Source: Epiperipatus broadwayi
Lineage: Eukaryota > Onychophora > Udeonychophora > Euonychophora > Peripatidae
Length of the DNA: 64,000 bases
Assembly (NCBI GenBank): GCA_028023455.1
Contig: JAQFVV010011394.1
Coordinates: 62,001-126,000 of the forward strand
Reading direction: 5' to 3'
Shown: positions 46,640 to 59,221 of the stretch, one piece after another
How positions within the stretch are numbered: position 1 is the first letter of the stretch
Layout: every line of letters starts with the position of its first letter
The notes under the pieces: generated by a model
Databases searched by the model: none
Seen by the model: only the letters and a program-made list of their open reading frames with translations
Told to the model about the DNA's origin: nothing
Made by a program: the position numbers and the translations under genes

Positions 46640-49460
46640 TACAAATAAACAGGGGGGGATTATGCCACTACTGTGGTAAATTAAATCACATAATGGAATA
46701 ATAAATTCATTCAAACTAAAGGGCTAAAAACTACCAGAAATTTGTTTTGAAAGAACAGAAGAGTAAATTATAAACACATCAATCATTAGTTGCAACAAAA
46801 ATTATAGCCAAAAATAAAGGTGTCATAGATCATGATCATGTTAAAAGTCCAGATATACAGAAAATGGATAAGTATAAAAATTGAAAATAGGCAGGAGTAT
46901 CTATTATTTAGAAAAAGCTGGATATCTCTGATTGCAAAATATTTGAAAGCCTTTCCAGTACAAAAAATGAATTTGAAATCTTAAGGTGTGAGTGGTAATT
47001 TACTAACATTTGATGGATAGGTTATTGTGCCTATCAAATTAGAAATGTAAACATCCTATCAACAGTATATCTGTGAATAGAAAAATAAATCCAACTATTG
47101 AAAAAGTGTCTTCTGTAATAATGGGAATAAAAGAATTAATATTAAAAATCCTTCCATATCATAAGAAATACAACAAAACAACTGGAATTGTTTAAAGTAA
47201 AAAAAGTCCAGATTTATTCAATTGAAATAAAATTGATTTGTAAGGCTTATATGATTATATAAAAATTATACAAAATTTCTTAAATATAGAGAGTGAAAAT
47301 GAAATAAAATATTCATAAATTAGTAACTAAAAGTATCCTTAAGTTGACAATACATTTAGAGAAAGATAGCTTATCATACTTGTAACAAAGTCAATGATCC
47401 AAATACAAGTTTGAGAATATTAGAATAATTGTAAACAAAAAAAAAACAAGGAATATATCCTTTTCCAAATGAAATTTTTAGCAACATTACAAAAGGTCTT
47501 TTACTTTTCAAAATTAATTTTCAATGCTTTCATTTACTAGATATCCACCAATAAGTAATCAGTGCAAATATTAACGATTGTAAATCTTAAGATTTATTTA
47601 AAATGCATTAGATCGCTACGTGGTATAACCAGTGCACCTAACACTTTTCAAATCAAAATTGACTCACTGGAATAGGTTTACAAAGAGTCATATCTTACAT
47701 TGATAGAATTTTTATTTCAGCAAATTGAGAGAAAATGTTGCATCAGATGCTGACAATCTGCAAATGGTTAAATAAATTTAAAACAAAGCTTAATACAGGA
47801 AAATTCATGGTGTGCATAAAATAAAATTTTTTGGGTCATATCAAAAAATAATAAAAAAACATCACCAAATACAGTTTTGGTTTGCACAAAAGTACATTCA
47901 TATTGTTGAATGAAAATAAGCTTCAATATTCTTTAATTTCATTAACAATTTCAAAGGTTTTAAAGTGAAAGGTCTTTGTGGTTAAATCAATTTATGGTGT
48001 TCCTAAAAAACTAAAAAATGCACAAGGACAGACACTTAAGAAAAGCTATTTAAAAGAGTCAAACCTTTGATATTGTTAATCATTTTTGATAGCAATTAAG
48101 AAATGACATCAACAACCAATACTTCTAAATTTGGAGTGAATATTTAAACTCTCATCCAGTTTATAATTGTTAAACGATTTACAGCACATATATCTATGAA
48201 TTTATAAAAGGCTGAAAAAAACAACAGCCAACTAAATAATGAAGAATTGACCACCATTTATAAGTTATATACATAAATTAAAAAATCATCAGTGTCATAT
48301 TTAACTATAAATCATTTCTTAAGTTTTTAGCAAATGCACAATAAGTATGAGACTATTTGAAATTATGAAAAATAAGACAGAAAAATATAACAAAATTTAA
48401 TGTATAAACAAAGCAAGTATATAGAACTTGCAGATTCTTTGTCTAAAAACACAGATAAGAAAGTACAATATAGCTAGAAGATATAATTATGTAGTAGTGC
48501 TGAAATCAAAAATCATAATGAAATGGTAAAATAAACTCAAAAGATATCAATTACTGATGTAGATCAGGAAGGCTAGTCAGCTCACAGACCAATAATTATC
48601 ATTCCAAAGACTTTCTGAAAATTCATGAATCTTTATTCATCAATAAAAACTAAGTATAGGAATAGGACATCCAGATATAACAAAAGCTAAAGCTCTGGAT
48701 GATAATATGACTAGTGGCCTAATTTAACTATGGGATTTAACCTATATAAAAGAGGACACAAAAAACCAATCTAAAGTATAATTGCATTAAAGAATTACAT
48801 TTCATGGGCATGGCAACAAGCCATGGCAAAGGTCCACATAGATGTCCCTGGATCCTATACAAGTAATATTTTTAAAAAGATTCAGGTAGCCAGTATTATC
48901 TCCTGGTTAAAAATGCTGGAGTAGTTGAAGCAATCATAAAATTAAAACAAATATTGTCACATCATGGATCACCCAAGACAATTGTTTCAGACAATGAAAC
49001 CCGCTTCACTACTACAAAAAATATTTTAGAAAGGATCAGACCCATACACTTTACTAGTCTACTATATGAAGACAAATGAGATGGTGGAAAATACCATTCA
49101 ATCACTAAAGCAAACATTGAAGAAAACAAATACTTCCAATATACAAATGTTATTATATACTACTTTGCTTCTTCAGCATAAGACTTCTGTTGGCAAGTGT
49201 TTAAACTTAAAAACAAACTTTGTTAATATCTAAGGAAGAAAATCCAATTAGCTTTCTTGAAATAAATTACATTTGTAATTTTAATAAAGTTATTAGAAAT
49301 AGAATAAATAAAAATTGGATAGAAAGTGTAAGAAATAAAAAGCTACCCAATCTACCATGATTGTGAAATTGGAGAATAGTGTTGAATTTCAAATGCACAT
49401 AAAAACCATGTCATTAAACTAAAGGTTAATGATGTGAACAATAATGATTTAAGGCTTCTT
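46640..49460 (+). pseudogene. Decayed Ty3/gypsy-like nucleocapsid-pol
   Basis: Coding remnants occur in the canonical Ty3/gypsy order, in several frames with many stops. They are a zinc-knuckle-like CHYCGKLNHIME (46647-46690); a protease-like GVSII..SWISLIAKYLKAF region (about 46895-47060); a reverse transcriptase piece YGVTSAPNTFQIKIDSLE (about 47612-47670) with the downstream K..FLGHI at 47815-47845; ELADSLSKN (48427-48455), equivalent to the end of the RNase H/ADALS motif; an IPKTF.K H2C2-type region (48590-48780); and an integrase piece, AKVHIDVPGSY, then SHHGSPKTIVSDNETRFTT (48815-49015). The integrase keeps the S-DN motif. It is an old, inactive element. LTRs were not identified. Confidence 0.75.
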
Positions 49461-49624
49461 TAAAACCAGATGAAGCAGAAGTGCCAACAAGTAAACAACT
49501 AACAGAAAAACAGTAAAAATCTGAACCTAAGACTTTATAATCCAAGTATGAAATTTAATATTGCCTAACATTATACTAGTAATTATAAATAAAATAGAAA
49601 TGCATGTAACATTACAATACTAGC

Positions 49625-49990
49625 CAAAAAACAAAATTTTACAAAATTCTTCTACAACTATGGTTTCCTCTATTAATAAGTAGACCTTTTCAAGTGAAAT
49701 TCAAGAAAAACATACAACATATATATACACAAATCAAAATAGTCTTCCCATCATTCACTTCAAAATCCAACTTCCTTTAACATCAAAGGATGTCTTTATG
49801 TGATTGATGGAAAAATAAAAGAAACTTTGCTGATAAAACTTTTTGAATCTGAGACCATCAATCTCATGAAGATATTCTTTGATGTTAAAGGCAGTTAGTT
49901 TTTGAAATGAATGATGGAAAAGCTATTTTGTTTATATATGTTGTATATTTTTATTGAAGAAGAATTTTAATAAAATTTTGTTTTTCATCT
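49625..49990. repeat. Foldback element
   Basis: 'aaaacaaaattttacaaaat', 'tacaacatatatatacacaa' and 'ccatcattcacttcaaaa' on the left pair with inverse copies up to 49990. An inner 'tttaacatcaaaggatgtct' matches 'tctttgatgttaaaggc'. Confidence 0.75.
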
Positions 49991-51681
49991 AGTATTGTAA
50001 TATATGAATTTCTATTTAAACTATGGAATTGTACAACATGAATCCAAAGATAATATTACCTAAGGAGAGGTTTAAATCAACAACAAATATTTCCAAAGTA
50101 TTTAAAGAATTACGCACAAGCAGAAGTAACTTTATTTTCTAAAGTAGGAGGAATAAGAAATATTTAAATTGTATATATACAAACTGTTTTAATGCTTTAG
50201 GATATTTGTTTAATATTTAGATATTTGTTTATTTAGAATATTAATTGAAAATATGCACATTGATTTAGAATTCATTAGAAAACATTTTAATTAAAAATAA
50301 AATAACCAAGCTAATTAAAACATGTAATTAATTAAAGTATAATTAAGCTAATTATTCATTAATTAGGCTTAATTCTATCGCCACTTCTCTCATTGAAATA
50401 CTGAATGATCAAATATTACTCCAAAGCAAAAAACAAGCAAAATTTCATATAAAATCATAGAAGTTTCATTTTTCACTTGAGTTGAGATATAGGTCAATTT
50501 AATGGCTAAGAAGCACTAAAAAACCATCATAAGAACTCTTAACTCAAACACTCTATCTCTGAAGGTTAAAAAGAGTAGATTAAGGATTTGTGCTGGCTAC
50601 TTTGATATAAGTTACAATTTTAGTGTACCTTATATAATATAATCATTGATATTACTTAAAGTAATAATTATGTAAAAATAATATAGGAATGTAATTATTT
50701 TTTTTCTATTTATTCAATAATAGATTGTGGCTGCATGATATCCTATTTTACTAATAGCAGTTCTAATATAAGAGTCTTGAAAATAATGCATAAATGTCTT
50801 AGTTTGTGAAAGAGATGATCTGAAGAAATATGCGAAAAATTCTTTCCAAATAATTTATGAAGGCAATAATAAATTATTCTTTAAGTATATTTATGACAGC
50901 ATGTGAATCTTACAATTTTACAAATATTAAATTTTTTATAGTCACATATATGAGGCTAGACATTTTTGATATGCTGATAATTATTACAAATCATGCCATA
51001 GATTGTGGTTGAAAAAAGTTTTAAGTATATTTAAACATATAAAAATTCCACGTATTTTTCTCACATTTCAACAAATATTTTTCAGCCATCTATTACATTA
51101 TATATTGTGTCTACAATTCGTATCCTTCTTTGGCTAAGTACGACTAATATTTGTAATAAATCTCATAAATTACTTTCATTTAATTCGACAGATGACACCT
51201 TTTTGTATACAGTGTACTGTATAATAAAGCGAATACCCCCTCCACCGTTAAATTATTTTTGTGGATAATCAAATCGTTTCTGCTCGCCAAAAAGTGGGCT
51301 TAGCTCAACCTAGCTACTCCCTTATTTTCAATATTATATTTACATGAAAAAAAGAATTCAGTACGTAATAATCGCTAAGTTTAGTGTATTCTTGCTAAAC
51401 TCTAAATCAAACATGACTTTTTTAATTAGAAATTTTATTTTGAAAAAGCCGGGCCATATTATTCTACGCATGCTCAAAAGTGAACTTTAGTCTATCAAAA
51501 GTCAACAAAGGCACAATTAATTTGTAAGTTGATCGTTTTATTTTTTTGTCTTACTTATTTGATTTAATTTTTTAAAAATAGTCATAATGTTGAAATCATA
51601 ACAAATTTTTATATCAAAGTTTTAACAATAGTAATATTATCAAAGCCATCGATTACATATTTCTGGAAAAAGCAATTTAGA
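49991..51681. other. Intergenic region upstream of UFSP1
   Basis: AT-rich until about 51200. From about 51230 to 51540 the sequence is less biased ('gctcgccaaaaagtgggctt', 'aaaaagccgggccatattat'), which would fit a promoter or 5' UTR of the downstream gene. No TATA box or CpG cluster could be assigned with confidence. Confidence 0.4.
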
Positions 51682-51807
51682 ATGTCCGCGTCTATAGATT
51701 TACTAAAATGCGTTCACGAAAATTTGCCAAATCCAGTCTTTAATTATAATTTAATGAAAGGATCTTATGACTATTATCATTATGGATGTGATGACTTTGA
51801 TGACAGG
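51682..51807 (+). CDS. UFSP1: UFM1-specific protease 1, exon 1
   Basis: Encodes residues 1-42: MSASIDLLKCVHENLPNPVF, then NYNLMKGSYDYYHYGCDDFDDR. The family N-terminus has the same layout (a short amphipathic start, LP.PV..., then G.Y.YYHYGCD...DDR directly before the catalytic motif). The donor 'gttaga' follows AGG (Arg42), phase 0, and joins to exon 2 GWGCGYR to rebuild the universal DDRGWGCGYR sequence. ATG 51682 is chosen because the protein similarity starts there; the frame stays open upstream for some distance without another ATG nearby. UFSP1 is a cysteine protease that matures the ubiquitin-like modifier UFM1. Confidence 0.9.
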
Positions 51808-53657
51808 GTTAGATAATTTTATTTTTAATAGATTTTTATCAATATTTTTAAAAAAAATACTTAACCGATTTCGCAATTTTATTTGAGATAAATTAAAGAT
51901 AATTTTAAAATAATATTGATATTTATTGCACTTTATTAGTAATTAGTATAGAAAAAATAATCTTGATATCTATTTTGATTGCTATTTTTAACATTAGTGA
52001 AATAAATTATCGACTTCTTATTTATTATCAAATAATTCTTAATCAAAATTCATGCTTCTTCCTTCTACATTTTCAATGTAAAAAACTAAACTAGTGCGAT
52101 ATTTATGCAAATTGCTGACTAAAAAGTAAAAAAAATAATGAATCTGCTTCTCTGTTAACTTGTCATTCTTGGGAAATATCAGAGATCTTAAGAATCTACA
52201 CTTGTTATAAAACAATTGGAAACTGCAGAAATATTGTCATTTCATAAAAGCATATTTTTTTGTTTTTATTGAACTATTTTCCTTTTCATTTTTTTTTGAA
52301 GTTGTTAAAATGGTGCTTTTTTGAGAATCTAATAAAAAGGGGAATTTTTTAATCCAATTGAGTCTTTGTAAACATGTTATCATACATTAAAATCTATTTT
52401 TTAATGATATATCATGAAATAATAAATTATGAGTTCATGTATTATTTCAAATTTCTTATGCAGTTAAAAGACAAAAAATATATAATTTTAAAATAAACCA
52501 AATATAGTATTATAGTAAAGCAAATGGAGATTATTCACTTTAAACACAAAAAATAACAGTGACAGCAATTTTTGCCCATAATTCTAAACACAATTGTGGA
52601 TTTTGCCATGAACATAGTGAAACATAATTTCTTCAATAAAGAAAATAACTAACACTTCCAGGTTGCAGAAAAAAAAAAAAGCCATTTCAAAAATACAAAA
52701 AATAGAAATAATCCTATAAAAATGCTTATTAATCCATTAAATGATTGTTGAAGTGTAATATTTGATTTTTTTTTTATTGGAAATATTTTTGGCAGATTAA
52801 AAAATATAAACTTACTAGTATTTCATTGTATATTATAGACAAACTTAAATCTCACATATGATATTATTAAATGCCTATTTCAGGCACAAAGAAAATAAAT
52901 AATGGGTGCAAATTTTAATCATCTTAGGGAAGTTAAAAAGGAAATGTATAAAATGATACAAAATGTAAATTCAATTGTATCTGATAAGCATTTAGATTAA
53001 AAATCTATACGTATTGTAACACTAGCCAGGTTCAAACCCTGTTACAAGGGAGTTACATAATATTCCCCAACTGCTTAGAGAAGTACAAGGCCCATAAATT
53101 GGGCTCACTGTGCGAGTATGTATATAAAGAATCGTATATATTTGTCGAAAAGAGAGATAAAATTCAAAAGTTTTTTTTTTTTTATTTAAAAAACAAAAGG
53201 AGGAAGAAAGATGTATATAGTTATAGTGGTTTGTTTTAGAATACATTCAAAAAAATGTGTTAATAAATTATGGGAGTGCAGTTATATGCAAATATATGCA
53301 TTTTTTTTTGTATTATTACTTATTTCAAATGTATATTTTTCTTTCGTTTTATTGTACATAGTATTTTAATGAGAGTAACGAAAGAACTTTGATATATCTA
53401 CCTTGAGGCAATTTTGTGTCTTTTGTCCCATTACTTAACCACTCTAAATTCCAAGAAATCTTAAGTAAATGTACAGCGATAAAAGAAACCTAAAAGAAAG
53501 GTGTTAAAAGCATGCCTAAGAAATAGAGATCTCAATGCTGATAAATTATTTTGGGAAATAAAAGAATTGGGTGAATTGGAAAAAAAAAGGAGAGAATTGG
53601 AGCCAAGGAATAAGAGGGTTTTTCAGTCAGAAATGTTGTATTAATATTTTTCTTTTT
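51808..53657. other. UFSP1 intron 1, first part
   Basis: AT-rich intron sequence without supported coding content. On the minus strand of 53010-53110 the stretch 'agggtttgaacctggctagt' resembles a tRNA/SINE B box. Without a matching A box, tail or target duplication it is not called. Confidence 0.5.
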
Positions 53658-54007
53658 GGTGCTTGTCTTATAGATAAAGACGCCGTTCAATGGCACCGTT
53701 TTCACGCTAAAACTATAAAATATGACCATTGCCAGGCCGTTGATTTTAATCATTTTGATGTGTTTTTTGTAATGCGAAAATAAAAACAAAACAAAATAGT
53801 CTTTTTTAAATATTATTTTTTATTAACATATACAAATTAAATGATAATAATAAATGTAAAATAAAATAAACAAATTACAATTTGATTCATGTTTTTTATT
53901 TTGCTTTATTAGAAAAATCAATTTTCTATCATATATTTTTTTTACTGGGGTTACGGCTTTATCGCTATTTTTACTTCAAATAGAATGACAACAAAAAGTA
54001 AAAGTTG

Positions 54008-54100
54008 TTAGGGTTAAGTTTAGGGTTAGTTTTAGGGTTAGGTTTAGGATTAGTTTTAGGGTTAGGCTTAGGGTTAGTTTTAGGTTTAGGGTTAGTGTTC
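54008..54100 (+). repeat. Degenerate telomere-like (TTAGGG)n array inside the transposon
   Basis: Alternating TTAGGG, TTTAGGG and TTAGTTTTAGGG units, e.g. 'tttagggttaggtttaggat'. It occupies the same place as the inverse array at 13128-13206. Confidence 0.85.
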
Positions 54101-54283
54101 TGTTGTTTGTAATGCTAAAATAAAAAATATCAAAATCGTATTTTTGTAAATATTTTGTTTTAGTAACATCTATAAAATAAATGATAACAATAAATATAAA
54201 CTATATTCAACAAAGTATAACCGTAGTCTGAGAAAAGAAAGTAAAACTTTTTTAAACAACAACAAACACACATATATATATAT

Positions 54284-55690
54284 TGTAACGTTTATTTATA
54301 TATGTTGCAAAAATATTGGCATTTGGTAAAAGCTATAAAATAAAAGTAAATTTAGATTTTTTTTTGACTAATTTTTTTTTAAAAAAAATAACGTACAATG
54401 AAAGTTAAATTATTCTTCTGTATTTTTTTTTTATGTAATCAGAAATAAAAGTAGAATTGGAGAGAACAAAAGAATTCCAAAAGCAAGTAAAAAGATAAGC
54501 TAAAAGAAAAATATTTTAGCTAATTAAACATGGCCGAAAACTTGATAAAAAAAAGAGAACTTTATAACGTAAAGTTTATAAAAAATTTACAAGATTATGA
54601 AACACAAAACGCCATGATAATAGCATGCGCAGAAGTCCGAAAACTGGACCTCTAGTATAAAAAGGAGAGATTCGGTTGGAGGAACGTCTTGTTCGTTAGT
54701 TTCTCTAGTTGGTCTTGGATAACAATAATATATCCAAGATCGCTCTACGCTGAAGTAATTCGGCATGTTGGAGTGAACCGGAGCTTCTGAAGACATCGTG
54801 CCTGAAGATGTATACCAGAAAAGCTTTCGGGACCGACTAGGAGAATGGACTGCAAGATCAACTAATAATCAAAGGCCGTGAGCTCATTTTAACCCCGAAA
54901 AACTATGCATAGTTATCTACAACCATCGTGAATTCACTAAAACTTACCGGTAAGTTATGCCTCATTATCCTGATTGTGACAAATTTAAGCGTTCGGAAAC
55001 AATTCTTAAAAATATACGTATAAAAGGATCCCGATAGTGACTTTAATTGATTAAGAGACTCTTATTTAACCAATAACTTTTTAATTGTTTAACTGTTATT
55101 TATTTTATTAGTATTTCACATCTGAATTATAGGTGTTCTCTCTAATTTACTTATTAGGAATTTTCATTTTAACATAAACAGATTTTTAATCTTAACTTAA
55201 ACAGATTTTTAGTCTGTTATAATAAAAAAATATTTCTAATATCAATTTTCATTTGTGCGTTATTAATAATAGTTATTAATTATTATTGAATTTATTAATA
55301 TTATTTTAGTGATGTTTAAATATATAATTTACCTTTGCCAATATGTTTGAATAAGCCCAGGAATAATAATCTCAAAAAATAATTCTCGTTACGGTATGAT
55401 GCAATACCGATTAGTTTAAAAGTATTTTCTTTTTTTATTTGTGAGACGTGCTGGCGACAGATTTCAGCGGTCTCTTTAGAATAAAAGAACCTGGCGCCCA
55501 TATTGAATAAATTAAAAGCTGATTTTGTCAATAGCATAATTCTCAACAATTAATAGGCCAAGTTTGATCAGGAAATATAGTTATGTTTTTTAGAAATAGA
55601 AATACAACTTTCTTCTTTTTGACATAATTTGATCAACTTGCGCGCAGTTTATATTAGTGTGTAGAGGCCTAGCAAAAAGGAAAACGTTAT
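54284..55690 (+). mobile_element. Solo LTR-like element (family B), nested
   Basis: Starts TGTAACGTTT and ends near AAACGTTATA, inside a TA-rich target. Copy 1 of family A lacks it (see 13010-13060), which shows it as an insertion. It shares with 3450-4780 the left end ('ttggcatttggtaaaagcta'), a TATA box ('tagtataaaaagg', about 54652), an inner block ('cagatttcagcgg'-like) and the right end ('tcaggaaatatag', 'gaggcctag'). Downstream of the TATA box, 54660-54900 is GC-balanced and looks like an R/U5 region. No significant ORF. Confidence 0.65.
54648..54660 (+). promoter_or_regulatory. TATA-type promoter of the LTR-like element
   Basis: 'ctagtataaaaagg' is followed by non-AT-rich sequence. 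An equivalent 'ggactataaaaggagtgg' is at the same relative position in the copy at 3450-4780. Conserved spacing between copies supports a real core promoter. Confidence 0.55.
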
Positions 55691-55981
55691 AATATATATA
55701 AAATGTCTTCTGTACTTATTAACCATGTTTATAACATGCTTTTTATGAAATTTACAAAAAACCGTGCATAATTGTACTTTTCTTACTGGATATTTTTGTG
55801 TTACCGCTCTTTTTTACTTCAAAAATATACACATGGTAGAATCTTGTTTATCTCTTGGAATGTTACGAACAGTACGTTACTTGATGCGTTACCTAATTAC
55901 AACTCACTTTACACATATATCTTGTCAACATTTTCCCAATTAAAATTTCAATACAGTATGGTGTAAAAAGTCTGATAATTA

Positions 55982-56173
55982 TTACTTTACAAAATCTGAA
56001 CATTTCAATACTTTAAAATAAAAAAAAAATCCAATGAAAACAACATTTCCATCCAATTCAAATACATACACCCTCTCGCCAAGCCGTAACCATTTTATAA
56101 ACTGTGCGAATTCGGAAAATGTATTTGCTGTGATGCGACGCGACATAGCGGCCTGCAATCTGTAGCACAACAA
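55982..56173 (-). CDS. Small ORF in the family A transposon
   Basis: A 63-codon minus-strand frame: MLCYRLQAAMSRRITANTFS, then EFAQFIKWLRLGERVYVFEL, ending in a Phe-rich hydrophobic stretch. The DNA is well conserved in copy 1 (12555-12760), but there a small insertion breaks the frame after MQAAMSRRRTA. No domain was recognised. It could be a remnant of a longer protein or not coding at all. Confidence 0.25.
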   Translation of the reverse strand: MLCYRLQAAMSRRITANTFSEFAQFIKWLRLGERVYVFELDGNVVFIGFFFYFKVLKCSDFVK

Positions 56174-56292
56174 AAAAGTTGTATTATAGAAAACGCGGGT
56201 TCGAACGTGTCGGCCGCGGAAACGGCATTTTTATGTGTTTTGGCACGAAAAAGGCACCATCGAGCGGCGTCTTTAGCTATAAGACGAGAACC

Positions 56293-59074
56293 TTTTTTGT
56301 AAAGTTTACTGGTGTTGCTATACTCGCATTATCAAAATGAAATATTAAAAATCCTTCAATCAACTCTCTCAAGAAGAAAATGGATTTAACAATATCAATT
56401 TATATGATCGCTATAATTGTAATGCTGGGGTAGAACAAATACGTGCAAGACGATCACCCTAAGCTCCAAATATATATAGCTGTTCCTGTCCAATACCTGC
56501 TCGTCCAAGAACCTTAAGGACTCTACTGATACGTCGCTAAAATAATCCAGGAAGGAATGAATCTTGAACCGTATACACTAAAAAAGCTTCCAATAAGCTG
56601 TCACTTTCTATATCCAAGCAATACCACAAAATGGATAGTCGTGCCGGACTTTTGTCATTAACAGAAATTTTTTTCATTCGACAATAAAGGATATATATAG
56701 ATTTCGTTTGGATCAGTGAAATAAACTTAACGTGGAAATAAACTTATCCCTAATAAAAATAAAATCCCGGGTACTCCAAGGTAAATATGACTAATATTTA
56801 TTGTCTTAAGTGAACGGAAAATTGCCAATCGTTACTCTCTAAAGGTTTAAGCATTGTGTAAAACTATATAATTTAATCTGTAACGTATAAATGCATTCTT
56901 ACACATGCTGCTTAATTATATGGTCTTTTATATTTATTAATTTTTTTTTTTTATGTTTTCATTTGATATGTAAATTATATATATTTTTCTCTTTTCTCAA
57001 TATTTAATTAGACGGAATAGTAATAAAATTGTATACTTTAAAACAAATTATTTGTCTAACATTAATGAACATATTTATCACTTATATTGGCCTAATTCCC
57101 TTCTTGACAATATATATCTTAAAATGAGTTGACTCTCATGCTTTTCTAAGTAAGCAATTATATTAATGTGCTTTTAAACTCCAAACCATAAATTTGAGAA
57201 AAAAATAGATTGCGCAATGAGGTAATAAATTTTTAGAAATAGCGCGTTCAAAGTAGCTAATTTTAAATGGCATGCGATCTAATTTGAGAAGCATAGAAAT
57301 CAGGAAAAAATCGTTCCAAATACGCAAAGTTATCCATTTACTTCCATTCAACCTGATAGGTATTGTTACCTCCCAGAGGGCCGGGCACATAATTAGCGAT
57401 AGTTATAAGATTATTTAGGTAGGAAAAGTATAATTCTTACGGTGTTAGTGAGATTGGCGCTTGAGATCAGTTATTAACTGATGCTCATAAATATGCTTTT
57501 TCTGAAGAAATTGTTGTTCGTCTTTTTAAAGAGATAATGGCCACTAGGTAGATTTTTTTTTTTTGTTAACTTACATCCTTATATAGGATTTATAAATTTT
57601 ATTTTTTAAGATTTCATTAAGAAAATGGATTCGTATTCGAACCCAATACGATAGATAGGATTCAGATTCTATCTGCAGGTGTTATGGTGACTAGACAGCC
57701 ATAGTTTTGCATTTATGACCTTACATGGCCAACAGCTCCAATTTTTTTTTAGATATTTATACAAACAACAAAATTGATACTGGGGTCGCCTGTTAAAGTA
57801 TATATATTTTAGGTAACTAATATAAAATATCACTATATAGCAGGGATAATCGTATACATTTATTTATAAAAAATTATACATAAAAACGTTCAAAAAATAT
57901 TTTATGCTCTCTAATGAATGTAATTTTATTTCAATTTTTAATTATATATAGATGATTTGGATCTAGTGTGTACTATGAAAATTATATTTATCTTTCACTT
58001 TATAAATAGTAATTTTTAATTGAAGAATGATGTATTTTATAGCTAATACATGTATATTTAATATAAATACTTAATACTAAAAACATGTTATCGTATGTTG
58101 AATTCAGTGGTACAACTCTTAAGACATTAGCCATTCATTAATTTGCTATAAAGGTGTCACCAATTTTAAAGCAGTCTGCAAGGATGTCATAACTTGTGAA
58201 AGGTAGAAAATCATTCATTTGTATAATAAGTAATCATAGCTCTTCATCCCAAAAGTTTCAAAAGCAGAAAAAAAGTGACATTTCATAATATTTATGGAAC
58301 ATATTTTGCTACAGATCATTAAATAATTTAAAAAATTGATCACGGTTTCAAATATGAAAAGCTTTGTCAAAGACAACAGTATTCCCATTATTCTATTTTT
58401 CATGGCTTAATGTCAAAGCCAATTGAATACATCCTAGTGCCTTGACAAAGTTAGTTAAGCATGCCCAAATTCCTGAAATCATGTCCTGCTGATGTATAAA
58501 ATATAAAGTAAATCAAATAAAGTGGAAGACTAAAATATTTCCATCAACATAGCTCAATCAAGTCATCATAATAGCAAATTCAATAGTAAGCCTAAATATC
58601 ATTAGTGGTATTTACAAAAAATAAAAAATTTGGTTTATTGTTAAATATAGTGCTAAAAATTTTAGTTTGTGATTCTAAATGAATAGGTTTGCTTTCAACA
58701 AATTTAAATTTTGACTAGCTGAGTAATAAAGATTTATGTCTCAATTGACAACTATTGTTTTTATGTTAATGAAGTAAGTAAATAATGAAAAATTTCCAGC
58801 ACCTTTCTTTTTAATATGGTGTATTGGTTAAAGTGAAATCATGTGTCTTTCAATTTCTGTATAAGGCATGAAATTATTCAATCAGGAGTTTTATACTGAA
58901 AGTATATCGCAACTAGCTCAATCTACACAATTTATATACACTTCCTGTTTTTCTTCCTAAACACTTTTTAGTCAAGAAACATATTGCTAAAATTTTTCAG
59001 AATAAGAAAATATTAAATAATGACATCGAAAATGGAAAGTAATAAAATTCATTATGCTCCTTTTTTATATAAAT
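56293..59074. other. UFSP1 intron 1, middle part; no recognised gene
   Basis: AT-rich sequence with scattered less-biased patches (56400-56660, 57170-57400). Open frames of 60-75 codons on the minus strand show no domain. Nothing could be assigned. Confidence 0.45.
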
Positions 59075-59111
59075 TATACTTAAATAAGGCTATAACCTTA
59101 GTACATGCGCC

Positions 59112-59221
59112 TTGAGTGATGTGATGTGATGTACTGTAACTTCTTTTTAAACGAAGTCAAGAATCTCTCAGCAATTATGCCCAGAGAAACCTGTTGGCTA
59201 CTTAATTTTACATTTCCCAGT
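59112..59221 (-). mobile_element. 3' UTR and tail of the truncated LINE
   Basis: After the ORF stop at 59222, about 85 bases of 3' UTR end in a short TGATG repeat (minus strand 'gatgtgatgtgatgt' complement region at 59115-59135). Beyond it, R1 repeat sequence resumes ('ttgagtg', 'ggctataacctta'), so the LINE was inserted into an R1 copy (59075-59110 on one side, 59880-60260 on the other). Confidence 0.55.

Larger units (their letters stand above)
53658..56292. mobile_element. TIR transposon with telomere-like repeats (family A, copy 2)
   Basis: Inverted ends: 'cttgtcttatagataaagac' at the left and 'gtctttagctataagacgag' at the right, with 'ttttcacgctaaaac'-type blocks inside. Relative to copy 1 (12421-13708) it is inverted and shares every internal block in the same order. 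It is longer because a 1.4-kb LTR-like element (54284-55690) sits inside. The right arm is unusually GC-rich ('cgtgtcggccgcggaaacgg'). No transposase. It lies within UFSP1 intron 1. Confidence 0.75.

Noticed and set aside
53010-53110. tRNA gene or SINE on the minus strand
   Set aside because: A B-box-like 'ggtttgaacc' is present, but no convincing A box, cloverleaf, tail or target duplication.
54781-54840. Another hammerhead motif ('cctgaagatgtataccagaa')
   Set aside because: It has CUGAAGA and GAAA, but stems I and II do not pair well and it lies in the LTR-like R/U5 region.
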